Origin: Bacillota bacterium
GTDB taxonomy: Bacteria > Bacillota > Clostridia > Lachnospirales > Lachnospiraceae
Length of the DNA stretch: 19,244 bases
Direction of reading: 5' to 3'
Assembly (NCBI GenBank): GCA_017861355.1
Contig: JAGFXQ010000042.1
Coordinates: 1 to 19,244 of the forward strand
The notes beneath the pieces are model-generated. The model was not told where the DNA came from, did no database searches, and saw only the letters and a program-made list of their open reading frames with translations. Positions within the stretch are counted from its first letter, which is position 1, and each line of letters begins with the position of its first letter. Shown one piece after another: positions 1 through 6,998 of this stretch. Made by a program: the position numbers and the translations under genes.

Positions 1-1025
1 TCCTCAGAAAGATATCCAATTCCCTTCTTCATGGCTTTGATTGGAGATTTTATAGTAACATTCTCTCCTTTGATCTTTAACCTTCCTTTCACTACCTTAT
101 CGGCACCAAAAATCGCACGCACACATTCACTGCGACCGGAACCAAGCAATCCTGCGAAGCCTGTGACCTCGCCCTTATATGCAGTAAAATTGAAAGGTTT
201 AATTCCCGAGGTACTGGAAAGTTCTTCTGTTTCGATTATCATTTGCTCGGTACCATCGCTGCCTGGTTGTGTTTCGTTATGTATCTCAGCCAGATCGCCA
301 AGCTCCTTGCCCATCATTTTGGCAACCAGTTCTACTCGCGGCAGTTCCTTGATTTGGTATTCTCCGACCAACTCTCCGCCTCGTAAAACTGTAATTTTAT
401 CGCATACTGCATAAACTTGATCAAGAAAATGGGTAACAAAGATAATACCTACTCCTCTACCCTTCAGTTCACGCATCAGTGAAAACAGCTTCACGACCTC
501 CTGTTCATCGAGTGACGAGGTAGGCTCGTCAAGGATTAACACCTTGCAGTCCATGTCAACGGCTCGGGCAATTGCAACCATCTGTTGAACCGCTATGGAA
601 CAATTGGACAATTGAACGGTTGGCTTAACCGGAATCCCGAGACCCTTCAGTATACTTTCTGCTCTGCTGTTGCTCTTCTTCCAATCAACCAATATCTCAT
701 TGGTTCTGCCTATAAATAAATTCTCGGCAACCGTCAGATTCGGACACAAGGTGATTTCTTGATACACCGTGCTTATTCCTAACTTTTGAGCATCTTGTGG
801 TGATTTAATATGTACCGGCTTATCCGTTCCTTTGATATAGATTTCTCCGGAATCCTTCGTGTAGACTCCGGTCAAAACCTTAATTAGGGTAGACTTTCCT
901 GCGCCGTTTTCTCCCATGAGAGCATGGATTTCTCCCTCACATAAAGTAAAATTCACATTCTGCAAGGCCCGAACACCGGGAAAACTCATATAAATATTTT
1001 GCATTTTGAGCACTGTATTCTGCAT
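1..1025 (-). CDS. ytfR: Sugar ABC transporter ATP-binding protein, YtfR-like (C-terminus cut by window edge)
   Basis: This is a duplicated-ABC ATPase of the RbsA/MglA family, energising import of a monosaccharide at the inner face of the membrane. About 341 residues are present; the family is about 500. The first ABC domain has Walker A GENGAGKST (residues 38-46), Q-loop YQE, a non-canonical signature LSNCSIAVQQ, Walker B LILDEPTSSLD and THFLDQVY. The second domain starts at GLLGSGRSE, and the frame is still open at the edge at GIGYLSE. The signature and the switch region closely match E. coli YtfR (galactofuranose importer) as I remember it, rather than RbsA. The ATG at 1025 is the first in frame. 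Its GGAGG (1042-1046) is about 16 bases upstream, an unusually long spacing. The gene lies 180 bases downstream of a binding-protein gene on the same strand; a permease gene is expected beyond the left edge. Substrate is inferred from family. Confidence 0.93.
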   Translation of the reverse strand, partial: MQNTVLKMQNIYMSFPGVRALQNVNFTLCEGEIHALMGENGAGKSTLIKVLTGVYTKDSGEIYIKGTDKPVHIKSPQDAQKLGISTVYQEITLCPNLTVAENLFIGRTNEILVDWKKSNSRAESILKGLGIPVKPTVQLSNCSIAVQQMVAIARAVDMDCKVLILDEPTSSLDEQEVVKLFSLMRELKGRGVGIIFVTHFLDQVYAVCDKITVLRGGELVGEYQIKELPRVELVAKMMGKELGDLAEIHNETQPGSDGTEQMIIETEELSSTSGIKPFNFTAYKGEVTGFAGLLGSGRSECVRAIFGADKVVKGRLKIKGENVTIKSPIKAMKKGIGYLSE

Positions 1026-1090
1026 TGTTATAATATTCAAACCTCCGTTCAGGTACGATAGACAAAAAAATCAGCTTTACATTATTGATA

Positions 1091-1144
1091 AATGCGCGGT
1101 GCTGGGATCTGCAAATAATATCCGCATAATCGGCGCCGCGCATT
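1091..1144 (-). other. GC-rich stem-loop between binding-protein and ATPase genes
   Basis: Arms 1091-1102 and 1133-1144 match at 11 of 12 positions (AATGCGCGGTGC against GCGCCGCGCATT). This GC-rich structure sits inside the 180-base spacer between the two transporter genes. A run of seven T on the minus strand (1064-1070) follows about 20 bases later, which is too far for a standard terminator. It may be a partial terminator or an mRNA-stabilising structure that lets the binding protein be made in excess of the ATPase. That role is inference. Confidence 0.4.
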
Positions 1145-1169
1145 TTGCTTCATATCTTACCTTATTCTG

Positions 1170-1196
1170 CTGTTGAAAACCAATGATCTTCAACAG
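1170..1196 (-). other. Short stem-loop just after the binding-protein stop codon
   Basis: CTGTTGAA (1170-1177) and TTCAACAG (1189-1196) form a perfect 8-base-pair stem with an 11-base loop, starting 9 bases past the stop codon of the 1206-2246 gene. No T-run follows, so it looks more like a 3'-end protecting hairpin than a terminator. Confidence 0.35.
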
Positions 1197-1205
1197 AAAC
1201 GTTTA

Positions 1206-2246
1206 TTAATAAGAACGTGCATCTACAACTTGCTGTGTGATCGTTGCAGTATCAAACATTTCTTCATCTACATAAGCATTTTTCTCAACGGTCTCTCCAG
1301 CCTCAAGCTGATTAATCAACTTAACAATACGAGGACCATGAAGGGGGTTACACTCAACATCAAGGTTAAATTGACCAGCGAGAACCTTCTCGAGAGCCCA
1401 CTTATTTGCATCAAAAGCAATAACCTTTACATCACCGCTCTTACCATATGTAATACCTGCTGCATCCATAGCATCGCATGCACCACGAGCCATATTGTCG
1501 TTCTCAGCATAGATAACAGTGAATTTTGTTCCGGCAGCGATCAAATCAGCAACTGCCTGCTTTGCAAGAGTTTCGTCCCAACCCTTCATGTTCTGGTTGA
1601 ATACGATTTCCCATCCGTTTGCCTTTGCGCCGTCTTCGATTGCTTTAGAACGTCCAAGTTGAGCAGAAGAACCGGTATCGCCACCGAGAACTACAATCTT
1701 ATTTTCCGGAAGTGCTTGTTTCTTAAGCCAATCAACAGCCTTATTACCTTCGGATTCAAAGTCGGAGCATACCATTGCGGTATAAAGATCCTCAGTCAGG
1801 TCAAGTTTACGGTCAGCCATAATGAAGGGAATTCCTGCTTCTTTCGCGGATTTAGCAACATCTTCCCAGCCTGCGGACTGAAGTCCTAATACTACAAGGT
1901 AATCAACCTCTTCCTGAATTAGCTGCTGTGCCTGTGAAATCTGTTTTGCATGGTCGCCTTCACCGAAGACCATCTTTGTAACAAATCCAGCTTCGTCAAA
2001 AGCTGTATTGAAGGACTTTGTGTTAGCGGTACGCCAGTCAGACTCGTTCGCATTTGTCTGCACAACACCAATAGTTAATGCCTTTGCCGGTGCTTCCGTA
2101 GGATCACTCTTCGTGTCAGTAGCCGGTGTTTCTTTGTCTGCTGCAGTTTGAGAGTCTGAAGTCGTGGTAGCCTTGTCCTTTGTACCACAAGCTGCAAGTG
2201 TGAACACGAGCATTAATGCCAAAACTAATGAAATCACTTTTTTCAT
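1206..2246 (-). CDS. ytfQ: YtfQ-like sugar-binding lipoprotein (transporter component)
   Basis: This is an extracellular sugar-binding lipoprotein of the periplasmic-binding-protein type 1 fold (RbsB/YtfQ group), 346 residues. It has a lipoprotein signal with lipobox TLAAC (Cys20), then a Ser/Thr/Asp-rich tether to about residue 55. The ligand-site signatures resemble YtfQ: SDWRTANTKS (Trp71-Arg72), ADRK (Asp145-Arg146), AENDNM (Asn249-Asp250), AFDA (Asp279) and DVECNPLHGP near the end. I chose the start at 2246 because TAGGAGGAG lies 7 bases upstream; the in-frame ATG 18 codons earlier would sit in the promoter and spoil the signal peptide. It has its own promoter (2272-2300) and is followed by the YtfR-like ATPase, so it is likely the uptake subunit delivering sugar to that transporter. 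A furanose such as galactofuranose is inferred by family only. Confidence 0.93.
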   Translation of the reverse strand: MKKVISLVLALMLVFTLAACGTKDKATTTSDSQTAADKETPATDTKSDPTEAPAKALTIGVVQTNANESDWRTANTKSFNTAFDEAGFVTKMVFGEGDHAKQISQAQQLIQEEVDYLVVLGLQSAGWEDVAKSAKEAGIPFIMADRKLDLTEDLYTAMVCSDFESEGNKAVDWLKKQALPENKIVVLGGDTGSSAQLGRSKAIEDGAKANGWEIVFNQNMKGWDETLAKQAVADLIAAGTKFTVIYAENDNMARGACDAMDAAGITYGKSGDVKVIAFDANKWALEKVLAGQFNLDVECNPLHGPRIVKLINQLEAGETVEKNAYVDEEMFDTATITQQVVDARSY

Positions 2247-2271
2247 AATAACTCCTCCTAATATTTTTTCA

Positions 2272-2300
2272 CTTATAATATTGAATTTACTACTAAGCAA
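2272..2300 (-). promoter_or_regulatory. Promoter for the transporter binding-protein gene
   Basis: On the minus strand, TTGCTT (2295-2300) and TATAAG (2272-2277) are separated by 17 bases. The -10 matches consensus at 5 of 6 positions while the -35 is weak, which fits an activator-dependent promoter. The leader would be about 20 bases long and carries the ribosome binding site at 2251-2260. Confidence 0.5.
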
Positions 2301-2316
2301 GTAGAAGTATATTCAA
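2281..2316. promoter_or_regulatory. Imperfect dyad over the transporter promoter -35 region
   Basis: TTGAAT (2281-2286) pairs with ATTCAA (2311-2316). Inside them, CTAC (2290-2293) pairs with GTAG (2301-2304). The gaps are uneven (3 against 6 bases). The dyad overlaps the -35 and spacer of the putative transporter promoter, so it is a candidate binding site for the AraC-type regulator encoded at 4843-6465. No experimental motif is known to me. Confidence 0.25.
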
Positions 2317-2430
2317 TTTGAAAGTATAAAAATACGGAGATTATTCCTATCTTTGTAGTTTATTTTACTGTGTTTCTTTTTCTTTCCATAATTAGTTAAG
2401 ATTTCTATGAATTCGGTTTGTTTTTTTACG

Positions 2431-3498
2431 TTAGTAGCTCCTACCGACTCGATCTCTACTGGCATTTTCTGCTTCAAAAACCTTTCCTTCTACATAAGAT
2501 ACCCTCGGAGCCTCTTCTCCTTTTTCTAAGCGCCCGATGATATCCGCGATTAATTGTCCCTGCAAAGGATTGCATTCTATGTCCGCATTAATCAATCCGG
2601 CTTCCATCTTATCAAAGGCTTCGGATACCGCATCAAAGGATATGATTTTGATATTGCCATTGACCCCACAGGATAATCCTGCTTCACGGATAGCCTCGAT
2701 AGCACCAAACGTCATATCATCATTTTGTGAAACCAGAACATCAATATCCTTAAATTCCTGTAAATATTTTGCCATTACTTCTTTACCCTTTGCTTTGGTA
2801 AAATCACCGTTCTCATGTGCAAGTATATTCCAATTTTTGTGATTGACGGCGATATCCTCAAATCCTTGGGAACGTCCGATCTGAGCTGTTGAATCAGGGG
2901 TTCCCTCAAGAACAACAATATTTATGGGTGATCCTTCTTTTTCTGATACTGCTAATTTTTTCCGAGAAATATTTGTTTCATTTTCCCGTTCCTTCAGATA
3001 TTTTTCCAGCCATAGACCAGCTTTTTTGCCTTCGGCATACTTATCCGTACCCACACTCGCGACATAAAGACTTTCATCTTCGGTATCTATCTTACGATCC
3101 ACGATAATCACCGGAATACCTGCTTGCTTTGCCTCCATAAGTACCGTATCCCAACCGGTCTCTGTGACCGGAGCAATTACAATATAATCAACCTCCTGAA
3201 AGATAAAGCTCCTTACATCCTTAATCTGATTCTCCTGACTCTGCCGACCATTCGAAAAGATCAAAGAAAATCCATTTTCTTTCACAAGTGCATTCTGGAT
3301 CGATTTTGTATTGGCCGTACGCCAGTCTGATTCAGAACCGAGTTGGGAGAAACCAACGATAATCAAATCCGAATCAATGTCCTCCGTAATTTCAGTCTCA
3401 TTATTTTGCTGAAATTTCAATGGTCTTAGACTGCAGCTGGCTAGCACTATCAATCCAAGGAAGATAATCCATAATATAATTTTTAATTTTTTATTCAT
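2431..3498 (-). CDS. YtfQ-like sugar-binding lipoprotein, probable sensor partner of the kinase
   Basis: A 355-residue lipoprotein of the periplasmic-binding-protein type 1 fold. Lipobox LASC is at residues 19-22. SESDWRTANTKS (Trp59-Arg60), VDRK (Asp134-Arg135), QNDDM (Asn259-Asp260), FDA (Asp289) and DIECNPLQG mirror the transporter protein at 1206-2246. It resembles E. coli YtfQ even more, with GFSQLGSESDWR and NGRQSQENQIK. It carries a charged insertion at about residues 170-190 that the transporter copy lacks. Its ATG overlaps the histidine-kinase stop by 8 bases, so it is translated with the kinase and regulator and not with the ATPase. I infer a sensing role, reporting sugar to the kinase, as described for the XylFII-LytS xylose sensor of Clostridium beijerinckii. 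A purely transport role is the alternative. Confidence 0.9.
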   Translation of the reverse strand: MNKKLKIILWIIFLGLIVLASCSLRPLKFQQNNETEITEDIDSDLIIVGFSQLGSESDWRTANTKSIQNALVKENGFSLIFSNGRQSQENQIKDVRSFIFQEVDYIVIAPVTETGWDTVLMEAKQAGIPVIIVDRKIDTEDESLYVASVGTDKYAEGKKAGLWLEKYLKERENETNISRKKLAVSEKEGSPINIVVLEGTPDSTAQIGRSQGFEDIAVNHKNWNILAHENGDFTKAKGKEVMAKYLQEFKDIDVLVSQNDDMTFGAIEAIREAGLSCGVNGNIKIISFDAVSEAFDKMEAGLINADIECNPLQGQLIADIIGRLEKGEEAPRVSYVEGKVFEAENASRDRVGRSY

Positions 3499-4846
3499 AT
3501 CCTACCTCAATCCGTTCCTTTTCCACCAGTCTTGCCGGAATTTTGATTATGATTTCTGTGCCTTCTCCTTTTTTGCTTTGTATGTCCAGTCCATATTTAT
3601 CACCATAGTTTAATTTGATTCGTTTATTAACATTAGCAAGTCCAAAACCGGTGCTTTGCTTGCTGCCCGGCATTTCAACTTCTTCTCTTAACGCTTTGAG
3701 TTCCTCATCATCCATCCCTATTCCGTTATCAATCACACGGAAGTAGATGATTTCGTCCCGCATCTCACCGGTTACTGTTATTTTCCCCCGAGCCCTTAAC
3801 ATTTTAATGCCATGATATAAAGAATTCTCAATGATTGGCTGCATTGTCATCTTCAGAATTTGATATCCGTATAACTCTTCCGGGATATTAATCTCATAAT
3901 CCAGAATGTCTTTATATCTGGATTGTTGTATTTGCAGGTAGCTCTTAATATGTATTTCCTCTTCACGGATCGTAATAAAGTCTTTTCCCTTACTCACAAT
4001 GATCCGGAAAAACTCAGAAAGAGATACCACAATATCGATTGCTTCTTTGTTCTTATCTCCTTCGATCAGCCAGATAATGGTATCTAAGGTATTATACAGA
4101 AAATGAGGATTAATTTGTGATTGCAGTAGCTTTGATTCCATATACCTTAGGTTTTCCTGTTCCAACCGAATGCTCTTTACCTGCTGTTCCAATTTGAAGG
4201 CCATATCATTGAAGCTGTCGGATAGGATTGCTAATTCATCATGATTTTCACAGGTTGTCCTCGTTGTAAAATCTCCCTTGGCTACCATAGCCGTCTTCTC
4301 ACATAGCATACGGATCGGTTTTGTAATGCTGTCTGTGACTAGGATATTAACCAAAAAAGATGCAATAATAATGGAAGACAAGGTCACTATCATGGTTGCG
4401 ATTACATCCGTTACCTGCTCATTCAGGCTTTGTCTTATTGCTTCAAAATTCTGTGTTTCATAATAGATATAATACTGGATTTCTTCCTGAAATAATTCAG
4501 TCAGAATATAGATATCCGATTCCAGCATTTCAATGTTTTCTTCATAGTGACCGGTCTGCTTTAGATTATCACGGATTCCATTAATTCTATCCTGCAAGGT
4601 ATCAAGATTAAGTAGAATACGCTTAATCCAATCCAGACTTTCCCGACTCGAGGTTATCTTCTGCAGATTCGTAAAATTGTCTTTGGCAGATTCGATCAGC
4701 TTATACGGATTTTTTAGATCATTATTTTCATCAATTGTCTCGAACGTTTCCGCCTCTACCACAATCTTATACATACTTTCGTCCATTTCCTCTTTCTTCA
4801 GCCTTAAAGGATATTTGATTGGCTTTCCATTATTAAAGTTTATCAT
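3491..4846 (-). CDS. YesM-like sensor histidine kinase (no N-terminal membrane helix seen)
   Basis: A membrane histidine kinase, 451 residues, that should phosphorylate the adjacent response regulator. Residues 1-145 are charged and helical, resembling the extracytoplasmic part of such kinases. One membrane helix lies at about 147-170, then a HAMP linker (about 171-223), coiled coil, and the phosphoacceptor His248 in QINPHFLYN. The ATPase domain has PIIENSLYHG (337-346), DNGIGM (373-378) and GFGLANV (400-406). The start ATG overlaps the regulator stop as ATGA and a TAG closes the frame 7 codons upstream, so no longer start exists in this frame. Related kinases usually begin with a membrane helix; here it is absent. 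Either the N-terminal 145 residues are exported without it, or the gene has lost its 5' part. Kinase identity is secure; topology is not. Confidence 0.93.
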   Translation of the reverse strand: MINFNNGKPIKYPLRLKKEEMDESMYKIVVEAETFETIDENNDLKNPYKLIESAKDNFTNLQKITSSRESLDWIKRILLNLDTLQDRINGIRDNLKQTGHYEENIEMLESDIYILTELFQEEIQYYIYYETQNFEAIRQSLNEQVTDVIATMIVTLSSIIIASFLVNILVTDSITKPIRMLCEKTAMVAKGDFTTRTTCENHDELAILSDSFNDMAFKLEQQVKSIRLEQENLRYMESKLLQSQINPHFLYNTLDTIIWLIEGDKNKEAIDIVVSLSEFFRIIVSKGKDFITIREEEIHIKSYLQIQQSRYKDILDYEINIPEELYGYQILKMTMQPIIENSLYHGIKMLRARGKITVTGEMRDEIIYFRVIDNGIGMDDEELKALREEVEMPGSKQSTGFGLANVNKRIKLNYGDKYGLDIQSKKGEGTEIIIKIPARLVEKERIEVGYE

Positions 4847-6465
4847 TCTAAACCCTTCCCCTGTAACCTATATTCTGAAGGTGTACAATTCTGTGTCTTT
4901 TTAAATATATAACTAAAATAATGAGAATCCAGATATCCAACCAAAAATCCAATCTCAGTTATCTTTCTGCCGGAACATCTTAGGTATTCTTTTGCCTTCT
5001 CCATTCGGATATCCGTAAGGTATTCAATAAAGGTCATCCCCGTCTCCTGATTGAACAAGGAACTGAAATAATTGGGGCTGACATTAACCGTAGCCGCCAC
5101 CTTATCCAGCGTCAGATCACTCATAGCGAATTTGGAGTGCATATATTCCTTTGCCTGTTCGATCAGACCGGCATATCTCTTCAGACTGTTCTTATTCCGC
5201 AAATCAATTGCTTCCTTCAGGATCGTTTTATAGAATTCACAGCAGTCCTCCAAGCTGGATAGCTGATCCGTGACACTATTCATACTCTTTAGGCTGTCAT
5301 CTATTTTTTCCTTTGAGTACTTAAGAGTTTTCAGGAATTTCATGATAGCAGAATAACCATCCATGATGATATAATGCCGAAACAGGGTGGAACTCATTGC
5401 ATTGGAACCTAATCCGTCAAAATAGCTGTTAACAAATTCATCCACATCATGTATGGTGCCTCTCTTCAAGAAATCCTCCAATAGATTACGGTCTATCTTC
5501 TCAAGATTCAGCTCACTGACATTAATCCGGTTTCCGATCTGTTCCTTCATATTACGCACATCATGATAAGATAAAAACTGATCCCTGCTTTCAAAATAGC
5601 GCATGGAAAAAGCACTGTTGGCATCGAGATAGGACTGCTGTAAGTCACGTACACGGTGAACAACCCGACCTATACCGCCAAAATAATGAGCCTTGTTATC
5701 ACAGATATGTATTAATAAATTACAAAGCTCCTGGGTTAATGAAGTAATCTGTAACTCATTTTCACCCATAAGGATAAATGCCCAGCCATCCATTCCACGC
5801 TCAAATACTTTAATATCAGGAAATCTCCTAAGTGCCTCCGTCATTCTTGCTTCGCATTGCACTATTTCATTCGAATATTCATACATATCCTCTTGTGCTT
5901 TGAATTGAAACAGTAAAATGCAAAAAACACTTGCCACCATATTAATTCCTAGTTCTGTTTCCTGTTCAATAATTTGTGACAGAGACAGTTTTCCGCTGAC
6001 CAAAGCGTTAAAGAAATCCTTTCGCTTTTCTCCCTGCTTCTGATATACCAAAAGCTGATACTGTTCCAGTATCTGTCTTTCCTTCCGTTCCTTTTCAATT
6101 GCTGCGGAAGCATTTTTCACAGACGCCATCAGTTTACTGGATGTAATCGGTTTCAGCAGATATTCACTGACACCGATATCAATTGCCTGCTGTGCATATC
6201 CAAAATCACTATATCCGCTGATAATTATAATTTTCAGCTGTGGCATATCTCTTTTTAATAATTTACTTAACTCAAGACCGTCCATGAAGGGCATCTTTAT
6301 ATCGGTGATCAGAATATCCGGCTGTTCTCTTATGATCATCGGATAAGCCAGTTCGCCGTCACTCTCATCCCCGACAATTTTAAAGCCCTCTTCTTCCCAA
6401 CGAATGTTGTTCTTGATGCCTTCTCGTATTACAATCTCATCTTCCACTAAAAAAACCTTATACAT
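4843..6465 (-). CDS. YesN-like response regulator with AraC-type DNA-binding domain
   Basis: A 540-residue transcription factor. The receiver domain (about 1-120) shows the acidic pair Glu8-Asp9, phosphoacceptor Asp55 in ITDIKMP, Ser83 and Lys105 in LLKPI. The middle (about 120-430) is a helical linker I cannot assign. The C-terminal AraC/XylS domain (about 430-540) has two helix-turn-helix units, including LDKVAATVNVSPNYFSSLF and ITEIGFLVGYLDSHYFSYIF. The ATG at 6465 is preceded by GGGGGAA at suitable spacing. It is first in an overlapping trio with the kinase and a binding lipoprotein. Phosphorylated forms of this family usually activate sugar transport or glycan-use operons; the likely target here is the transporter promoter at 2272-2300, and possibly its own promoter. 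The target is inference. Confidence 0.95.
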   Translation of the reverse strand: MYKVFLVEDEIVIREGIKNNIRWEEEGFKIVGDESDGELAYPMIIREQPDILITDIKMPFMDGLELSKLLKRDMPQLKIIIISGYSDFGYAQQAIDIGVSEYLLKPITSSKLMASVKNASAAIEKERKERQILEQYQLLVYQKQGEKRKDFFNALVSGKLSLSQIIEQETELGINMVASVFCILLFQFKAQEDMYEYSNEIVQCEARMTEALRRFPDIKVFERGMDGWAFILMGENELQITSLTQELCNLLIHICDNKAHYFGGIGRVVHRVRDLQQSYLDANSAFSMRYFESRDQFLSYHDVRNMKEQIGNRINVSELNLEKIDRNLLEDFLKRGTIHDVDEFVNSYFDGLGSNAMSSTLFRHYIIMDGYSAIMKFLKTLKYSKEKIDDSLKSMNSVTDQLSSLEDCCEFYKTILKEAIDLRNKNSLKRYAGLIEQAKEYMHSKFAMSDLTLDKVAATVNVSPNYFSSLFNQETGMTFIEYLTDIRMEKAKEYLRCSGRKITEIGFLVGYLDSHYFSYIFKKTQNCTPSEYRLQGKGLE

Positions 6466-6560
6466 AATTTTCCCCCAAAAATCAGATAAAATATTTATTC
6501 TAAATCCTATAACAAACTCTGAAATATCATCCGGTCGTAAAGCGCTTCTTGTTGCTACTG

Positions 6561-6579
6561 GTTTGTATTGGTAACAAAC
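6561..6579. promoter_or_regulatory. Dyad downstream of the regulator promoter
   Basis: GTTTGT (6561-6566) and ACAAAC (6574-6579) are perfect inverted arms with a 7-base gap. Part of it also forms a loose direct repeat, GTTGCTACTGG (6551-6561) and GTTTGTATTGG (6561-6571), with a one-helical-turn period. Such direct repeats are typical of AraC-family sites. Autoregulation is speculative. Confidence 0.22.
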
Positions 6580-6581
6580 TA

Positions 6582-6611
6582 ATCATAACATAATATTGGG
6601 ATTTTTGTAAA
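6582..6611 (-). promoter_or_regulatory. Promoter for the regulator-kinase-lipoprotein operon
   Basis: On the minus strand, TTTACA (6606-6611) and TATGAT (6582-6587) are separated by 18 bases, each matching 5 of 6 consensus positions. The -35 begins 7 bases past the stop of the DUF4363 gene, and no terminator separates the two, so some read-through from upstream is possible. The leader to the start at 6465 is about 110 bases. Confidence 0.5.
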
Positions 6612-6618
6612 ATTCTTT

Positions 6619-6984
6619 CTACTTACCCAACTCTTTCCAGTGACTATAAGCATCGTTTAGCTCCATGAGGGAGTCTGACTTATCTTTCGATGTAACTGCC
6701 CCTCGAAGACGTACAATATTACTCGTCAGGAAGTTGATTTCATCCCGTTCTTCACTAAACTGAATTCTCTTGATTACTTTTCTCCAAGCGCTTTCCAGTT
6801 CATCGACCTCCACTACAGCCTTATCCCATGCTTCCTCGTTCACATCCTTCATTACATTTTCAATCGATTTTGTGACATCATCATCCGTTCCGAATGGCTT
6901 CTTAAGAAAACTGCCACTTATCATAATAACAATAAATAATACCAGCGCTGCGATTGGAATTGCAGCAACGATAAACTTTCTCAT
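6619..6984 (-). CDS. DUF4363 family membrane-anchored protein
   Basis: A 121-residue protein with one N-terminal membrane segment (about residues 4-26) and a helical, highly charged remainder rich in Glu, Lys and Trp. The pattern ESAWRKVIKRIQFSEERDEI with a later HWKEL-type end fits the DUF4363 family, which has no known biochemical function. The membrane segment is uncleaved in appearance, so the soluble helical part probably faces outside. AGGAGGAAGG lies 4 bases before the ATG. It follows the DUF421 gene by only 14 bases and is surely co-transcribed with it. These two families occur side by side in many clostridia as I remember it, which suggests a shared role at the membrane. Confidence 0.8.
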   Translation of the reverse strand: MRKFIVAAIPIAALVLFIVIMISGSFLKKPFGTDDDVTKSIENVMKDVNEEAWDKAVVEVDELESAWRKVIKRIQFSEERDEINFLTSNIVRLRGAVTSKDKSDSLMELNDAYSHWKELGK

Positions 6985-6998
6985 ATACCTTCCTCCTG

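Noticed and set aside
31..414. Plus-strand ORF of 127 codons at the left edge
   Set aside because: It mirrors the YtfR-like ATPase reading frame, which carries all the expected motifs.
1..1025. Non-canonical ABC signature (LSNCSIAVQQ in place of LSGGQ) as a sign of a broken ATPase
   Set aside because: YtfR-group proteins have the same kind of divergence in their first domain, so it is a family trait.
1173..1889. Long plus-strand ORF (238 codons) opposite the binding-protein gene
   Set aside because: It is antisense to a clear lipoprotein gene with a signal peptide and ribosome binding site, and its product has no recognisable features.
2247..2300. Longer start for the transporter binding protein at 2300
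   Set aside because: It would add 18 residues before a proper lipoprotein signal and overlap the promoter; the ATG at 2246 has a strong AGGAGG.
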